In this document: piece by piece, positions 46,054 through 53,694 of the stretch
How the letters are laid out: every line of letters starts with the position of its first letter
Numbering within the stretch: position 1 is the first letter of the stretch
NCBI GenBank assembly: GCA_963723595.1
Contig: CAVRRQ010000009.1
Coordinates: forward strand, 1-64,000
DNA from: RYN-230 sp963723595
Lineage (GTDB): Bacteria > Actinomycetota > Actinomycetes > Streptosporangiales > Streptosporangiaceae
DNA length: 64,000 bases
Direction: 5' to 3'
Program-made: the position numbers and the translations under genes
Notes under the pieces: model-generated
Told to the model about the DNA's origin: nothing
Seen by the model: only the letters and a program-made list of their open reading frames with translations
The model's database searches: none

Positions 46054-47436
46054 TCATGCCGGGTTAGCGGCGGACGCCGGATGAACGGCGATGTGCTGGC
46101 GGTAGTGCTCGGCGACGAGGAACGCCAGGTCGAGGGATTGGCTCCGGTTGAGGCGGGGGTCGCACGCGGTCTCATAGCGGTAGTGCAGGTCGTTCTCGGT
46201 GAGGTGATGCCCGCCCCCGGTGCATTCGGTGACGTCGTCTCCGGTGAATTCGAGGTGTATGCCACCGGGATGGGTGCCCAGGGCGCGGTGGACTTCGAAG
46301 AAGCCGGTGACTTCGGCGAGGACGTCGTCGAAGTCACGGGTCTTCTGGCCGCTGGCGGTGATGGATGTGTTGGCGTGCATTGGATCGCACACCCAGGCGA
46401 CCGGGGTGCCGCGGGCGGTCACCTCTTCCACGAGAGGCGGCAGCACATCAGCTATCCGGCCGGCGCCCATCCGGGTGACCAGGGTGAGGCGGCCAGGCTC
46501 GCGGTCCGGGTCCAGCGCCTCGGCCAGGGCGAGGATGTCTTCGGCCGTGGTGGCGGGGCCAATCTTCACGGCCAGCGGGTTGCGGATGGAACGCGCGAAG
46601 GCGACGTGCGCCCCGGCGGGGTCGCGGGTGCGCTCGCCGATCCACAGCAGATGACCTGAGAGGTCATAGCGCTGGCCGGTGCGCGAGTCGAGGCGGACGA
46701 GGGCCCGCTCATAATCCAGCAGCAACGCCTCATGGCTGGAATAGAACTCGACCGCCCGGAACTCTTCTGGATTGACGCCGCAGGCGTGCATGAACGCGAT
46801 CGCCCGGTCGATCTCGCCCGCCAGCCGTTCGTAGCGCTGCCCGGCCGGGCTGGCCACCACGAAGTCCTGATTCCAGGCGTGCACCTGACGCAGATCCGCA
46901 TACCCGCCGCTGGCGAACGCCCGGCACAAGTTCAGCGTCACCGCCGAGCAGTGATAGGCCTCCAGCAGCCGCCCGGGGTCGAGGGTCCTCGCCGCCGCGG
47001 TGAACTCCAGCCCGTTCACCGCATCTCCGCGGTAGACCGGAAGCTCCACGCCGTCCCTGACCTCGGTCTCGGCCGACCGGGGCTTGGCGAACTGGCCAGC
47101 CATCCGGCCGACCTTCACCACCGGCACACTGGCGGCGTAGGTCAGGACCACGGCCATCTGCAGGAGGGTTCGCAGCTTCCCCTGGATTCCGGCGGGTGTC
47201 GTCCCGGCGAATGTTTCCGCGCAGTCGCCGCCCTGCAGCAGGAACGCCTCCCCCCGCGCCACCGCGGCCAGCCGCTCCTTGAGCTGGTCGCACTCCCCGG
47301 CAAACACCAGCGGGGGCAGCCCCTCCAGCCTCTTCACCACCGCGTCAAGCCGGTCATGATCAGGCCACGCCGGTTGCTGAAGCGCCCTGGTGGGCAACTG
47401 TTCCGGTCCGCTGGCCGGCTGCGCTGCCATCGCCAC
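46054..47436 (-). CDS. Class II 3-deoxy-7-phosphoheptulonate (DAHP) synthase
   Basis: 460 residues, intact. Condenses PEP and erythrose 4-phosphate in the first step of the shikimate pathway. Characteristic class II segments: FLLQGGDCAETFAGTTPAGI, VVKVGRMAGQFAKPRSAETE, HLLWIGERTRDPAGAHVAF, RMGAGRIADVLPPLVEEV and VCDPMHANTSITASGQKTRD. Length matches. Similar genes serve primary aromatic synthesis and also secondary-metabolite clusters; no such cluster is visible here, so the primary role is favoured. Confidence 0.93.
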   Translation of the reverse strand: MAMAAQPASGPEQLPTRALQQPAWPDHDRLDAVVKRLEGLPPLVFAGECDQLKERLAAVARGEAFLLQGGDCAETFAGTTPAGIQGKLRTLLQMAVVLTYAASVPVVKVGRMAGQFAKPRSAETEVRDGVELPVYRGDAVNGLEFTAAARTLDPGRLLEAYHCSAVTLNLCRAFASGGYADLRQVHAWNQDFVVASPAGQRYERLAGEIDRAIAFMHACGVNPEEFRAVEFYSSHEALLLDYERALVRLDSRTGQRYDLSGHLLWIGERTRDPAGAHVAFARSIRNPLAVKIGPATTAEDILALAEALDPDREPGRLTLVTRMGAGRIADVLPPLVEEVTARGTPVAWVCDPMHANTSITASGQKTRDFDDVLAEVTGFFEVHRALGTHPGGIHLEFTGDDVTECTGGGHHLTENDLHYRYETACDPRLNRSQSLDLAFLVAEHYRQHIAVHPASAANPA

Positions 47437-47499
47437 TCCGGTTTTCCTCCGTCAAAGCCACGTGCCGCCAGGACAGCCGACTATAACTCCTGACTGTTT

Positions 47500-48705
47500 T
47501 CATGCCGCGGATCCCGGCTGGGGGCCGTACGTGGCGGCGGTGGCCGGGGGGGCCAGGAACAACCGTCCGCGGATACTGCCGTGCGCCGTGCGGACGGCCA
47601 CCGTGATCCAGGCGGCCAGCAGCCCGGCGTAGAACACCACCGCAGCCCACCGGAACATCACCGACCCGGTGTGCAGGGCCAGGACCGCCGTGCCGGTGAC
47701 GCAGGTGCCGATGGGAAAGGTGAACGACCACCAGGTCAGGGAGAACGGCAGGTGCTCGCGGGCGGCCCGCACGGTGATCGCGGCCGCCAGTGCCGCCCAC
47801 AGCACCGCGAAGCCCCACACCGGGACCCCATAGACCACGCCGAAGGCCGCCAGGGCCGTCGAATACGGCCTGGGCAGCGCCAGCCCGGCCACCCCGCCGA
47901 GCAGATTCGCGGCGGTGATCGACTGTCCCAGCGGTCCGAGCACGATCCACAACGCCGGGACCATACGGGCGGGACCGGCCTTGTGCACGGCCAGACGCTG
48001 CCAGATCAAGGTAATGATCACCAGGGACGCGATCAGGGCCAGGCCGAACATCGCATAGCAGCACAGCAGCAGGGTGAGCCGCGCTTGTCCCGCCGGGGCG
48101 AACGGCACCAGCAGCGCCCCGGTGGACGCTGACACCATCGGCGGGACGACCGGCATGAGCCAGCCGCCGAAGGCGCTGCTCTCGTCAACGTCGTGCCGGG
48201 TGAACTGCAGATACGGAACCGCGGCCGCGACAAGCAGACCGGCGACCGTGCCGGCGAACCAGAGCACCCAGTCCACGTCCACGGCTGCTCGCAGACCCAG
48301 CACGTCCCGGCCGAGCAGCAGCGTGCCCGCACCGACCGTGAGCATGGCCATCGGCGGCGCGCCGTAGAAATGCGAGATGACCGGGTCGAGATGATGCACC
48401 CGCGCGACCTCGCGCCGGTGCCGCCAGTGCAGTGCGGTGACGATGGTAAGCCCGGCGAGCAGCACCGCTGCGGACGCCCAGACCACCGTGGCGAAGGCCC
48501 GCAAGCCCGTGAACTGCACCGGCAGGCTGGCGGCGGCCGTGGCGACGATACCCGTCCCCATGATGGAGGCATACCAGTTGGGCGTGATGTTACCGAGGAC
48601 CTGCCGGGGGTGCTCCAGATCACGCAGCACGCCGAACCGGGCCAGTGCGTGCGCAGCTGCGGGCGGCCCGCCGGAGGCCGTTGGCTGGCTCAGAGTTGAG
48701 GTCAC
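47500..48705 (-). CDS. TDT family (TehA/SLAC1-like) transporter
   Basis: 401 residues from the GTG at 48705; the frame is open further upstream but that part overlaps the LysR gene. About ten membrane helices. The opening ITPNWYASIMGTGIVATAAA and LDPVISHFYGAPPMAMLTVG with later LTWWSFTFPIGTCVTGTAVL are the family's hallmarks. Members export or import small anions such as C4-dicarboxylates, sulfite or tellurite. Divergent from the LysR regulator, which probably controls it. Confidence 0.88.
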   Translation of the reverse strand: MTSTLSQPTASGGPPAAAHALARFGVLRDLEHPRQVLGNITPNWYASIMGTGIVATAAASLPVQFTGLRAFATVVWASAAVLLAGLTIVTALHWRHRREVARVHHLDPVISHFYGAPPMAMLTVGAGTLLLGRDVLGLRAAVDVDWVLWFAGTVAGLLVAAAVPYLQFTRHDVDESSAFGGWLMPVVPPMVSASTGALLVPFAPAGQARLTLLLCCYAMFGLALIASLVIITLIWQRLAVHKAGPARMVPALWIVLGPLGQSITAANLLGGVAGLALPRPYSTALAAFGVVYGVPVWGFAVLWAALAAAITVRAAREHLPFSLTWWSFTFPIGTCVTGTAVLALHTGSVMFRWAAVVFYAGLLAAWITVAVRTAHGSIRGRLFLAPPATAATYGPQPGSAA

Positions 48706-48761
48706 ATGTCGACGATGACCCGGCTCAGCGCAGGTCACTAGCCATCCCGATGTTGTCACCT

Positions 48762-48778
48762 CACAACCTAAGGTTGTG
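48762..48778. promoter_or_regulatory. Palindrome CACAACCT-A-AGGTTGTG at the LysR/TDT promoter
   Basis: A perfect 8-base inverted repeat with a one-base centre, 18 bases before the LysR GTG and 57 bases from the TDT start. A second, looser GTTGT-N6-ACAAC overlaps it (48752-48767). Its position suits autorepression by the LysR protein. Confidence 0.6.
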
Positions 48779-48795
48779 GCCGGTAGGATCAGGGG

Positions 48796-49740
48796 GTGTC
48801 TCTCAGTCCGCGCATGCCGGATCTGGTGTCTTTGGAGCTCCTGCTCGCCATAGGCAGCCGTGGCAGCCTGAGCGCGGCCGGGCGTGATGCCGGGCTCACC
48901 CAGCAGGCGGTGTCCGCGCGGCTGGCATCGCTGGAAGCGCAGACCGGGGTGCAGCTGGTCGTGCGGACAACCCGGGGGTCGCGGCTGACGGCATCCGGCG
49001 TGGTGGCGGCCCAGTGGGCCGACCGGCTGCTCCAGGTGGCTCACGAGGTCGATGCGGGCCTGGCTTCACTGCGGGAAGGCAGCCGCTCCCGGGTCAGGGT
49101 CAGCGCCAGTCTCACCATCGCCGAGCAGATGCTGCCAGGCTGGCTGGTGTCGCTGCAGGCTGCTGCGCGGCGGCGGGGCGAGATCCCCGTTGAGGTGGTG
49201 CTGACCGCGGCCAACAGCAACCACGTCCTGGACCAGGTCCGGGCTGGGGAGGCCGAACTGGGTTTCATCGAGGGGCCCGTCGCGCCCCGTGGCCTGCGCA
49301 GCCGCGTGGTCGCCCACGACGAACTCGTCCTGGTGGTGCGGCCCGGCCACCGGTGGGGCCGCCGCGGCTCGGCGATCACCGCCCATGAACTGAATGACAC
49401 CCCCCTGGTTACCCGCGAGCAGGGCTCAGGCACCCGCGATTACCTGGAATTGGCCCTGCGTAACCTGCTGGGTCCGGGGACGGCGGAGGCCGCGCCGGCC
49501 CTGGAGATGTCCACCTCTGCCGCCGTCCGGGCCGCCGTGCTGGCCGGCGCGGCGCCGGCCGTGCTCAGCCGGCTGGCGGTGTCCGACGACATCTCGATGG
49601 GCCGCCTGCGAGAGGTAGAGGTCGAGAACCTGAACCTGCGGCGTGATCTGCGCGCGGTCTGGCTCGGCGGCCGGACCCCGCCCGCGGGAGCGGTGCGCGA
49701 CCTGCTCGGCCACATCGGATCGACCGCCCGCCGCAAGTAG
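48796..49740 (+). CDS. LysR family transcriptional regulator
   Basis: 314 residues, GTG start. The helix-turn-helix is LELLLAIGSRGSLSAAGRDA and LTQQAVSARLASLEAQTGVQ. The effector-binding part carries GWLVSLQAAARRRGEIPVEV and ELGFIEGPVAPRGLRSRVVA. Complete. Divergent from the TDT transporter with a clear palindrome between them, a classical LysR layout. The hydrolase fragment begins within two bases of its stop. Confidence 0.92.
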   Translation: MSLSPRMPDLVSLELLLAIGSRGSLSAAGRDAGLTQQAVSARLASLEAQTGVQLVVRTTRGSRLTASGVVAAQWADRLLQVAHEVDAGLASLREGSRSRVRVSASLTIAEQMLPGWLVSLQAAARRRGEIPVEVVLTAANSNHVLDQVRAGEAELGFIEGPVAPRGLRSRVVAHDELVLVVRPGHRWGRRGSAITAHELNDTPLVTREQGSGTRDYLELALRNLLGPGTAEAAPALEMSTSAAVRAAVLAGAAPAVLSRLAVSDDISMGRLREVEVENLNLRRDLRAVWLGGRTPPAGAVRDLLGHIGSTARRK

Positions 49741-49741
49741 G

Positions 49742-50287
49742 CCGCCACCGGCGGCGATCTTGGTCGTGCGCTACATCGCCCGGCATGGTGAGAGCCGCGT
49801 CGCCAAGGCGGTATTGATCAGTTCGGTCCCGCCGCTCATGGTGCAGACCGACGCCAACCCCGGCGGCCTGCCGAAGACCGTGTTCGACGGCCTGCAGGCC
49901 CAGGTGGCGGAGGGCCGGTCCGTGTTCTACCGGTCGTTCGCGTCAGGTCCTTTCTACGGCTACAACCGGCCCGGCGCCACGCCCTCGGAAGCGATCATCG
50001 AGAACTGGTGGCGGCAGGGGATGATGAGCGGCGCGAAGGCCCACTACGACGGGATCGTGGCCTTCTCCCAGACCGATTTCACCGGGGACCTCAAGAAGAT
50101 CAGTGTGCCGGTGCTGGTGCAGCACGGAGACGACGAGCAGGTCGTCCCCTACGCCGACTCCGGGCCGCTGTCGGCGAAGCTGGTGCAGAACGGGACGCTG
50201 AAGACCTACCACGGGTTCCCGCACGGCATGCCGCCCACCGAGGCGCCGACGGTCAACGCCGACCTCCTGGAGTTCCTCCGGTCCTGA
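49742..50287 (+). pseudogene. Haloperoxidase-like alpha/beta hydrolase, N-terminus lost
   Basis: From VVRYIARHGESRVAKAVLIS on, this is the second half of a non-haem chloroperoxidase-type hydrolase: VPPLMVQTDANPGGLPKTVF, FYGYNRPGA, VPVLVQHGDDEQVVPYADSG (Asp region) and TYHGFPHGMPPTEA (catalytic His). The nucleophile elbow GHSxGGG is reduced to a TGG just before, one frame off, and everything upstream (about 95 residues) is missing. The break falls at the LysR stop codon. Confidence 0.8.
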
Positions 50288-50383
50288 TTGGCCTGGCGAC
50301 GTCATCGGCGGCCGGCGCGGGCGGATCGCTGGTGAGGATCGCGCCCAGCCGGCCCAGGGATCCTCCCGGATAGTGTGGGCAAC

Positions 50384-51316
50384 ATGCCGATCATGAAACG
50401 ACCCCTCGGGGGCACCGGCGCGGACGTGACCATTCTCAGCTACGGCGCCATGGAGGTGAGAGGACGGCGGGGCGGTCCCGAGCTTACGGACGAGGACGCG
50501 GGCCGCCTGCTGAACGCGGTCCTCGACAGCGGCATCAACCTGATCGACACCTCGCCCGACTACGGCCGCAGCGAGGAGTTGATGGGCAACTTCATCGGCC
50601 ACCGCAGGGACGAGTTCTTCCTCGCCTCCAAATGCGGGTGCCCGCTCGAGCCCCCGGCCGACGCGACTCCGCCCTACCCCCATGACTACAGCCCCGGGAA
50701 CGTCCGCGCCGGCGTCGAGCAGTCGCTGCGGCGCCTGCGCACCGACCACCTCGACCTGGTCCAGGTGCACATGTCACCGAGCAAGGCGACCCTCGAAGAG
50801 AACCACGCGGTCGAGACGCTCAGGGACCTCCAGGCCGAAGGCAAGGTGCGCTTCATCGGCATGTCGGGCATCCTCCCGAACCTGCCTGATCACATCGCGA
50901 TGGGCGTCTTCGACGTCTTCCAGATCCCCTACTCAGCGGTCCAGCGCGATCACGAGGAACTCATCACCGAGGCTGCCGACGCGGGCGCGGGCACGTTCAT
51001 CCGGGGCGGCGCGGCCCGCGGCGCCGCGTCGGAGGAGAAGAACTGGCAGACCGGGCCGCTGAGCCAGGACCCCCACGTCGGCCAGCGGAACTGGCAGACC
51101 TCCGGCATCGGCGGCCTCCTGGCCGAGGCGGGCATGAGCAACATGGAGTTCGTGCTGCGCTTCACGCTCAGCCACCCCGGCCTGTCAACCACGATCGTCG
51201 GCACGTCGAACCCGGCCCACCTGGCCAGCAACATCGCTGCCGCGCAGAGGGGACCGCTCCCGGCCGATCTTTACGAAGAGGCCAAGAAGCGCCTCCCGCT
51301 CCCGGGAGACCGGTAA
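50384..51316 (+). CDS. Aldo/keto reductase
   Basis: 310 residues, complete. NAD(P)H-dependent carbonyl reductase. Catalytic residues are visible: Asp/Tyr in LIDTSPDYGRSE, Lys in FLASKCG and His in LVQVHMSPSK. The C-terminal FVLRFTLSHPGLSTTIVGTS is the cofactor-binding region. ATG 50384 is chosen; GTG 50375 is also in frame, and the ribosome site is weak in both cases. Substrate unknown. Its end overlaps the dubious tail of the LLM remnant on the other strand. Confidence 0.9.
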   Translation: MPIMKRPLGGTGADVTILSYGAMEVRGRRGGPELTDEDAGRLLNAVLDSGINLIDTSPDYGRSEELMGNFIGHRRDEFFLASKCGCPLEPPADATPPYPHDYSPGNVRAGVEQSLRRLRTDHLDLVQVHMSPSKATLEENHAVETLRDLQAEGKVRFIGMSGILPNLPDHIAMGVFDVFQIPYSAVQRDHEELITEAADAGAGTFIRGGAARGAASEEKNWQTGPLSQDPHVGQRNWQTSGIGGLLAEAGMSNMEFVLRFTLSHPGLSTTIVGTSNPAHLASNIAAAQRGPLPADLYEEAKKRLPLPGDR

Positions 51317-52092
51317 CCAGAAACCAACCCGAGAGGGCTGGCTGGCGGTGCGTCCGCCCAATGATCCGGCAAGCCGGCGATGTGGCGGGAGAAGATCGCA
51401 TCCGCCGACGCGGCGGCGAAGTCGCGGCCCTCGTCGGAGTCGCCCGCCTGGAAGATCACCGGGCGCCCTTGCGGGGAGCGTGGCACGCTGAACTGTCCGG
51501 CGATGTCGAAGAACGCGTCCCGGTGGCGGAAGGCCCCCGGCGCCGCGGTGGCCAGGAACTGGCCGGTGTCCTTGTCGGCCAGGATTTCGTCGCCGTGCCA
51601 GGAGTCCCACAGCTCATTCGCCGTGGCCAGGAAGGTCCTGGCCCGCTCGTAGCGGTCGCCTTGGGCCAGGTAGCCTCCGCGGCGGAAGTTCTCCCCCGTG
51701 AAGGCGTCCCAGGAGGTGACCACGTTCCACGCCGCCCGCCCGCCGGAGAGGTGGTCGAGGCTGGCGAACTGGCGGGCTACCTCGTAAGGCTCGTTGAACG
51801 TGGAGTTGATCGTGCCGGTCAGCCCGACGTGCTCGGTCACGGCGGCCAGGGCAGCCAGGATCGTGAACGTGTCGGGCCGGCCGACCACGTCGAGGTCATA
51901 GATCTGCCCGTTCTGCTCGCGCAGCCGCAGTCCTTCGGCGAGGAACAGGAAGTCGAGCTTGCCTCGCTCGGCGGTCTGTGCGAACTGGCGGAACGAGTCG
52001 AACTCGATGTGGCTGCCGGCGGCGGGGTCGGTCCACACGGTCGTGTTGTTCACGCCGGGAAAGTGAGCGGCCAGGTGGATCTGCTTGGTCAT
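51271..52092 (-). pseudogene. NtaA/DszA-type flavin monooxygenase, C-terminus lost
   Basis: Begins IHLAAHFPGVNNTTVWTDPA and continues LDFLFLAEGLRLREQNGQI, WNVVTSWDAFTGENFRRGGY and PVIFQAGDSDEGRDFAAASA, all of the bacterial LLM family acting on nitrilotriacetate-, sulfone- or pristinamycin-type substrates. Family similarity ends at about ADAIFSRH (near 51375); the remaining residues are unrelated and overlap the aldo/keto reductase. Roughly 200 of 440 residues are missing. With its upstream partner it forms an operon slice cut at both ends. Confidence 0.8.
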
Positions 52093-52142
52093 GGTCGGTG
52101 TCCTCGATGAGTCGCGGGTTACGCCGGCGGCCGCGGGGTCAT

Positions 52143-52808
52143 TCAGGCAGCGGCGTAGCGGTTGACGGGACGGCCCAGGCCGAGCAGCCCGCGGAGCGTG
52201 TCCGCCTCGTAGCGGGCGCGGAACAGACCGCGGCGCTGCAACTCCGGGACCAGGCGTTCGGTGAGGTGCGCCAGGTCGTGCGGCAATGCGGCCGGGCGGA
52301 GCCGGAAGCCGGACAGCCCCGCCGCCTGCCAGTCCTGCAGCAGGTCGGCCAGCCCGGCGGCCGTGCCGGCGTAGACGCAGGCGTCGCTGCGGTACTCGGT
52401 CCCGGCCCGCTCGTCCAGGCGCTGCTGGCGCTCGACGGCGGCGGTCTGGGTCTCGTCGAGGAACACCACCAGGTCACCGAAGATGTGCAGGGTCTGCGCG
52501 GCACGGCCAGCGCGGGCCTGCTCAGTCCGGATCTGCGTCACGATCTCGGCGGCGTGGGCCGCGTCGCGCGGGGTGACGAACCCGACGTCGGCCGAGCGCG
52601 CGATCAGCTGGTACGGCACGCTGGCGTGACCGAGGGCGGCGATGACCGGCTGGCCCTGCGGCGGCCGCGGGGTGATCGACGGCCCTTTCACGGAGAACCA
52701 GCGGCCTTCGAACTCGATGTAGTGCAGCTTGTTCCGGTCGATGAAGCGGCCGGTGGTCACGTCGCGGATTTCCGCGTCGTCCTCCCAGCTGTCCCAGAGC
52801 CGGCGCAT
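52143..52808 (-). pseudogene. LLM-class flavin oxidoreductase, N-terminus lost
   Basis: 221 residues starting RRLWDSWEDDAEIRDVTTGR; then LHYIEFEGRWFSVKGPSIT, VPYQLIARSADVGFVTPRDA and AGLADLLQDWQAAGLSGFRL. These are the middle and C-terminal parts of a roughly 390-residue luciferase-like oxidoreductase. The first 150 residues have no counterpart upstream. Fifty bases downstream the next LLM gene starts, so the two once formed an operon. The shared middle region shows they are different genes, not halves of one. Confidence 0.8.
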
Positions 52809-53287
52809 CAGAGGGCAACCGCTATAACGGAGTGGCTTTGCCCAGTATTTCGCTAGGCATAGTGGGCTACAGCAAGCGGGCGGCCTTGGGGACGGAGGCC
52901 CACGCCCTCACTGAGGGAGCCCGGCCGTTCCTGGGCTGGCCTCAGCCGGGGCCGTCCGCTGCGGGGTACAGGCTCAGCGCACCGTCGCTGGGGCCCGCTG
53001 CGCCAGGGTTCGGACCACCAGCGGATGACGGTTGACTGGACGCCCCAGCCGGGCGCGGACGCCAGGGCCAGGGTCGCGCCGGCGAATGAGCCAAGGCCGT
53101 CCTAGGCCGGGCAGGCGCTCATGGCAGCAGCCAGGCTGCCGCCCGGTGACACGGTATTCGGCACCCGCAAGCCCAGCGAGCGCGAAACGCCAGTTCAGCG
53201 CCGACGAACGAGTTCGGCCGGCACAGGCGTCCCGTGCTGCCCTGACCTTCCTCGCTCGGTGCTAGCTGCATTGGCCCGACCGAGGCC

Positions 53288-53316
53288 TTGACGAACCGGA
53301 AGGGCACCATTATATA
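53288..53316 (+). promoter_or_regulatory. Predicted promoter of GH3
   Basis: TTGACG (53288-53293), a 17-base spacer and TATATA (53311-53316). One of the best sigma-70-like promoters in the window, in an AT-rich patch. Confidence 0.6.
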
Positions 53317-53319
53317 TGG

Positions 53320-53331
53320 CTTAATATAAGG
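53320..53331. promoter_or_regulatory. CTTAATATAAGG operator candidate at the GH3 start of transcription
   Basis: CTTA-ATA-TAAG is a perfect palindrome with a three-base centre, three bases after the -10 box. The same element with one substitution (CTTAATACAAGG) lies downstream of the GH16 promoter. Position fits repression. Confidence 0.55.
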
Positions 53332-53694
53332 TCCGAATTTGGAGGCCGCTATGTGCGTGCGGCCCGTCGGCCTGGGTCCTCCAGGCCGTTCGGAGTGGCG
53401 GCGGATCGCCGGCTGGGGGCCGCCGTTCCATGGCGCGTGCGCGCTGACCAGGGAGAATGGTCGTCCCTGGCTGGAAAGGCCGCGTCGAATAGCTCCGCCA
53501 GGCCAGGGCCCCGCCGAGCCCGGGCGCTGCTTACGCGGCTGCCGCCGCCGTTGCTGTCCCGGTGAGCCTTCGTGGCCCCCGCCCAGCACGCTGTCGTTTT
53601 TCCGGATCAGTTCCAACGGCTTATGGGACGCACCTGCCCAGGAACGGGACAAGAACCCAGCCTGGGCCGGACACGAGAAGAGGGAGTAACAGGA

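Larger units (their letters stand above)
52809..53694. other. Long region upstream of GH3
   Basis: About 890 bases without a gene I can support. The left part follows the break in the LLM operon and may hold decayed sequence. From 53288 on it contains the GH3 promoter, the shared palindrome and a leader of about 370 bases, long enough for a cis-acting RNA; I found no known riboswitch motif in it. Confidence 0.4.

Noticed and set aside
51271..52808. The two LLM pieces as halves of one split gene
   Set aside because: On the coding strand the C-terminal piece comes first, and both pieces contain the same middle region with the LWDSW segment, so they are two genes.
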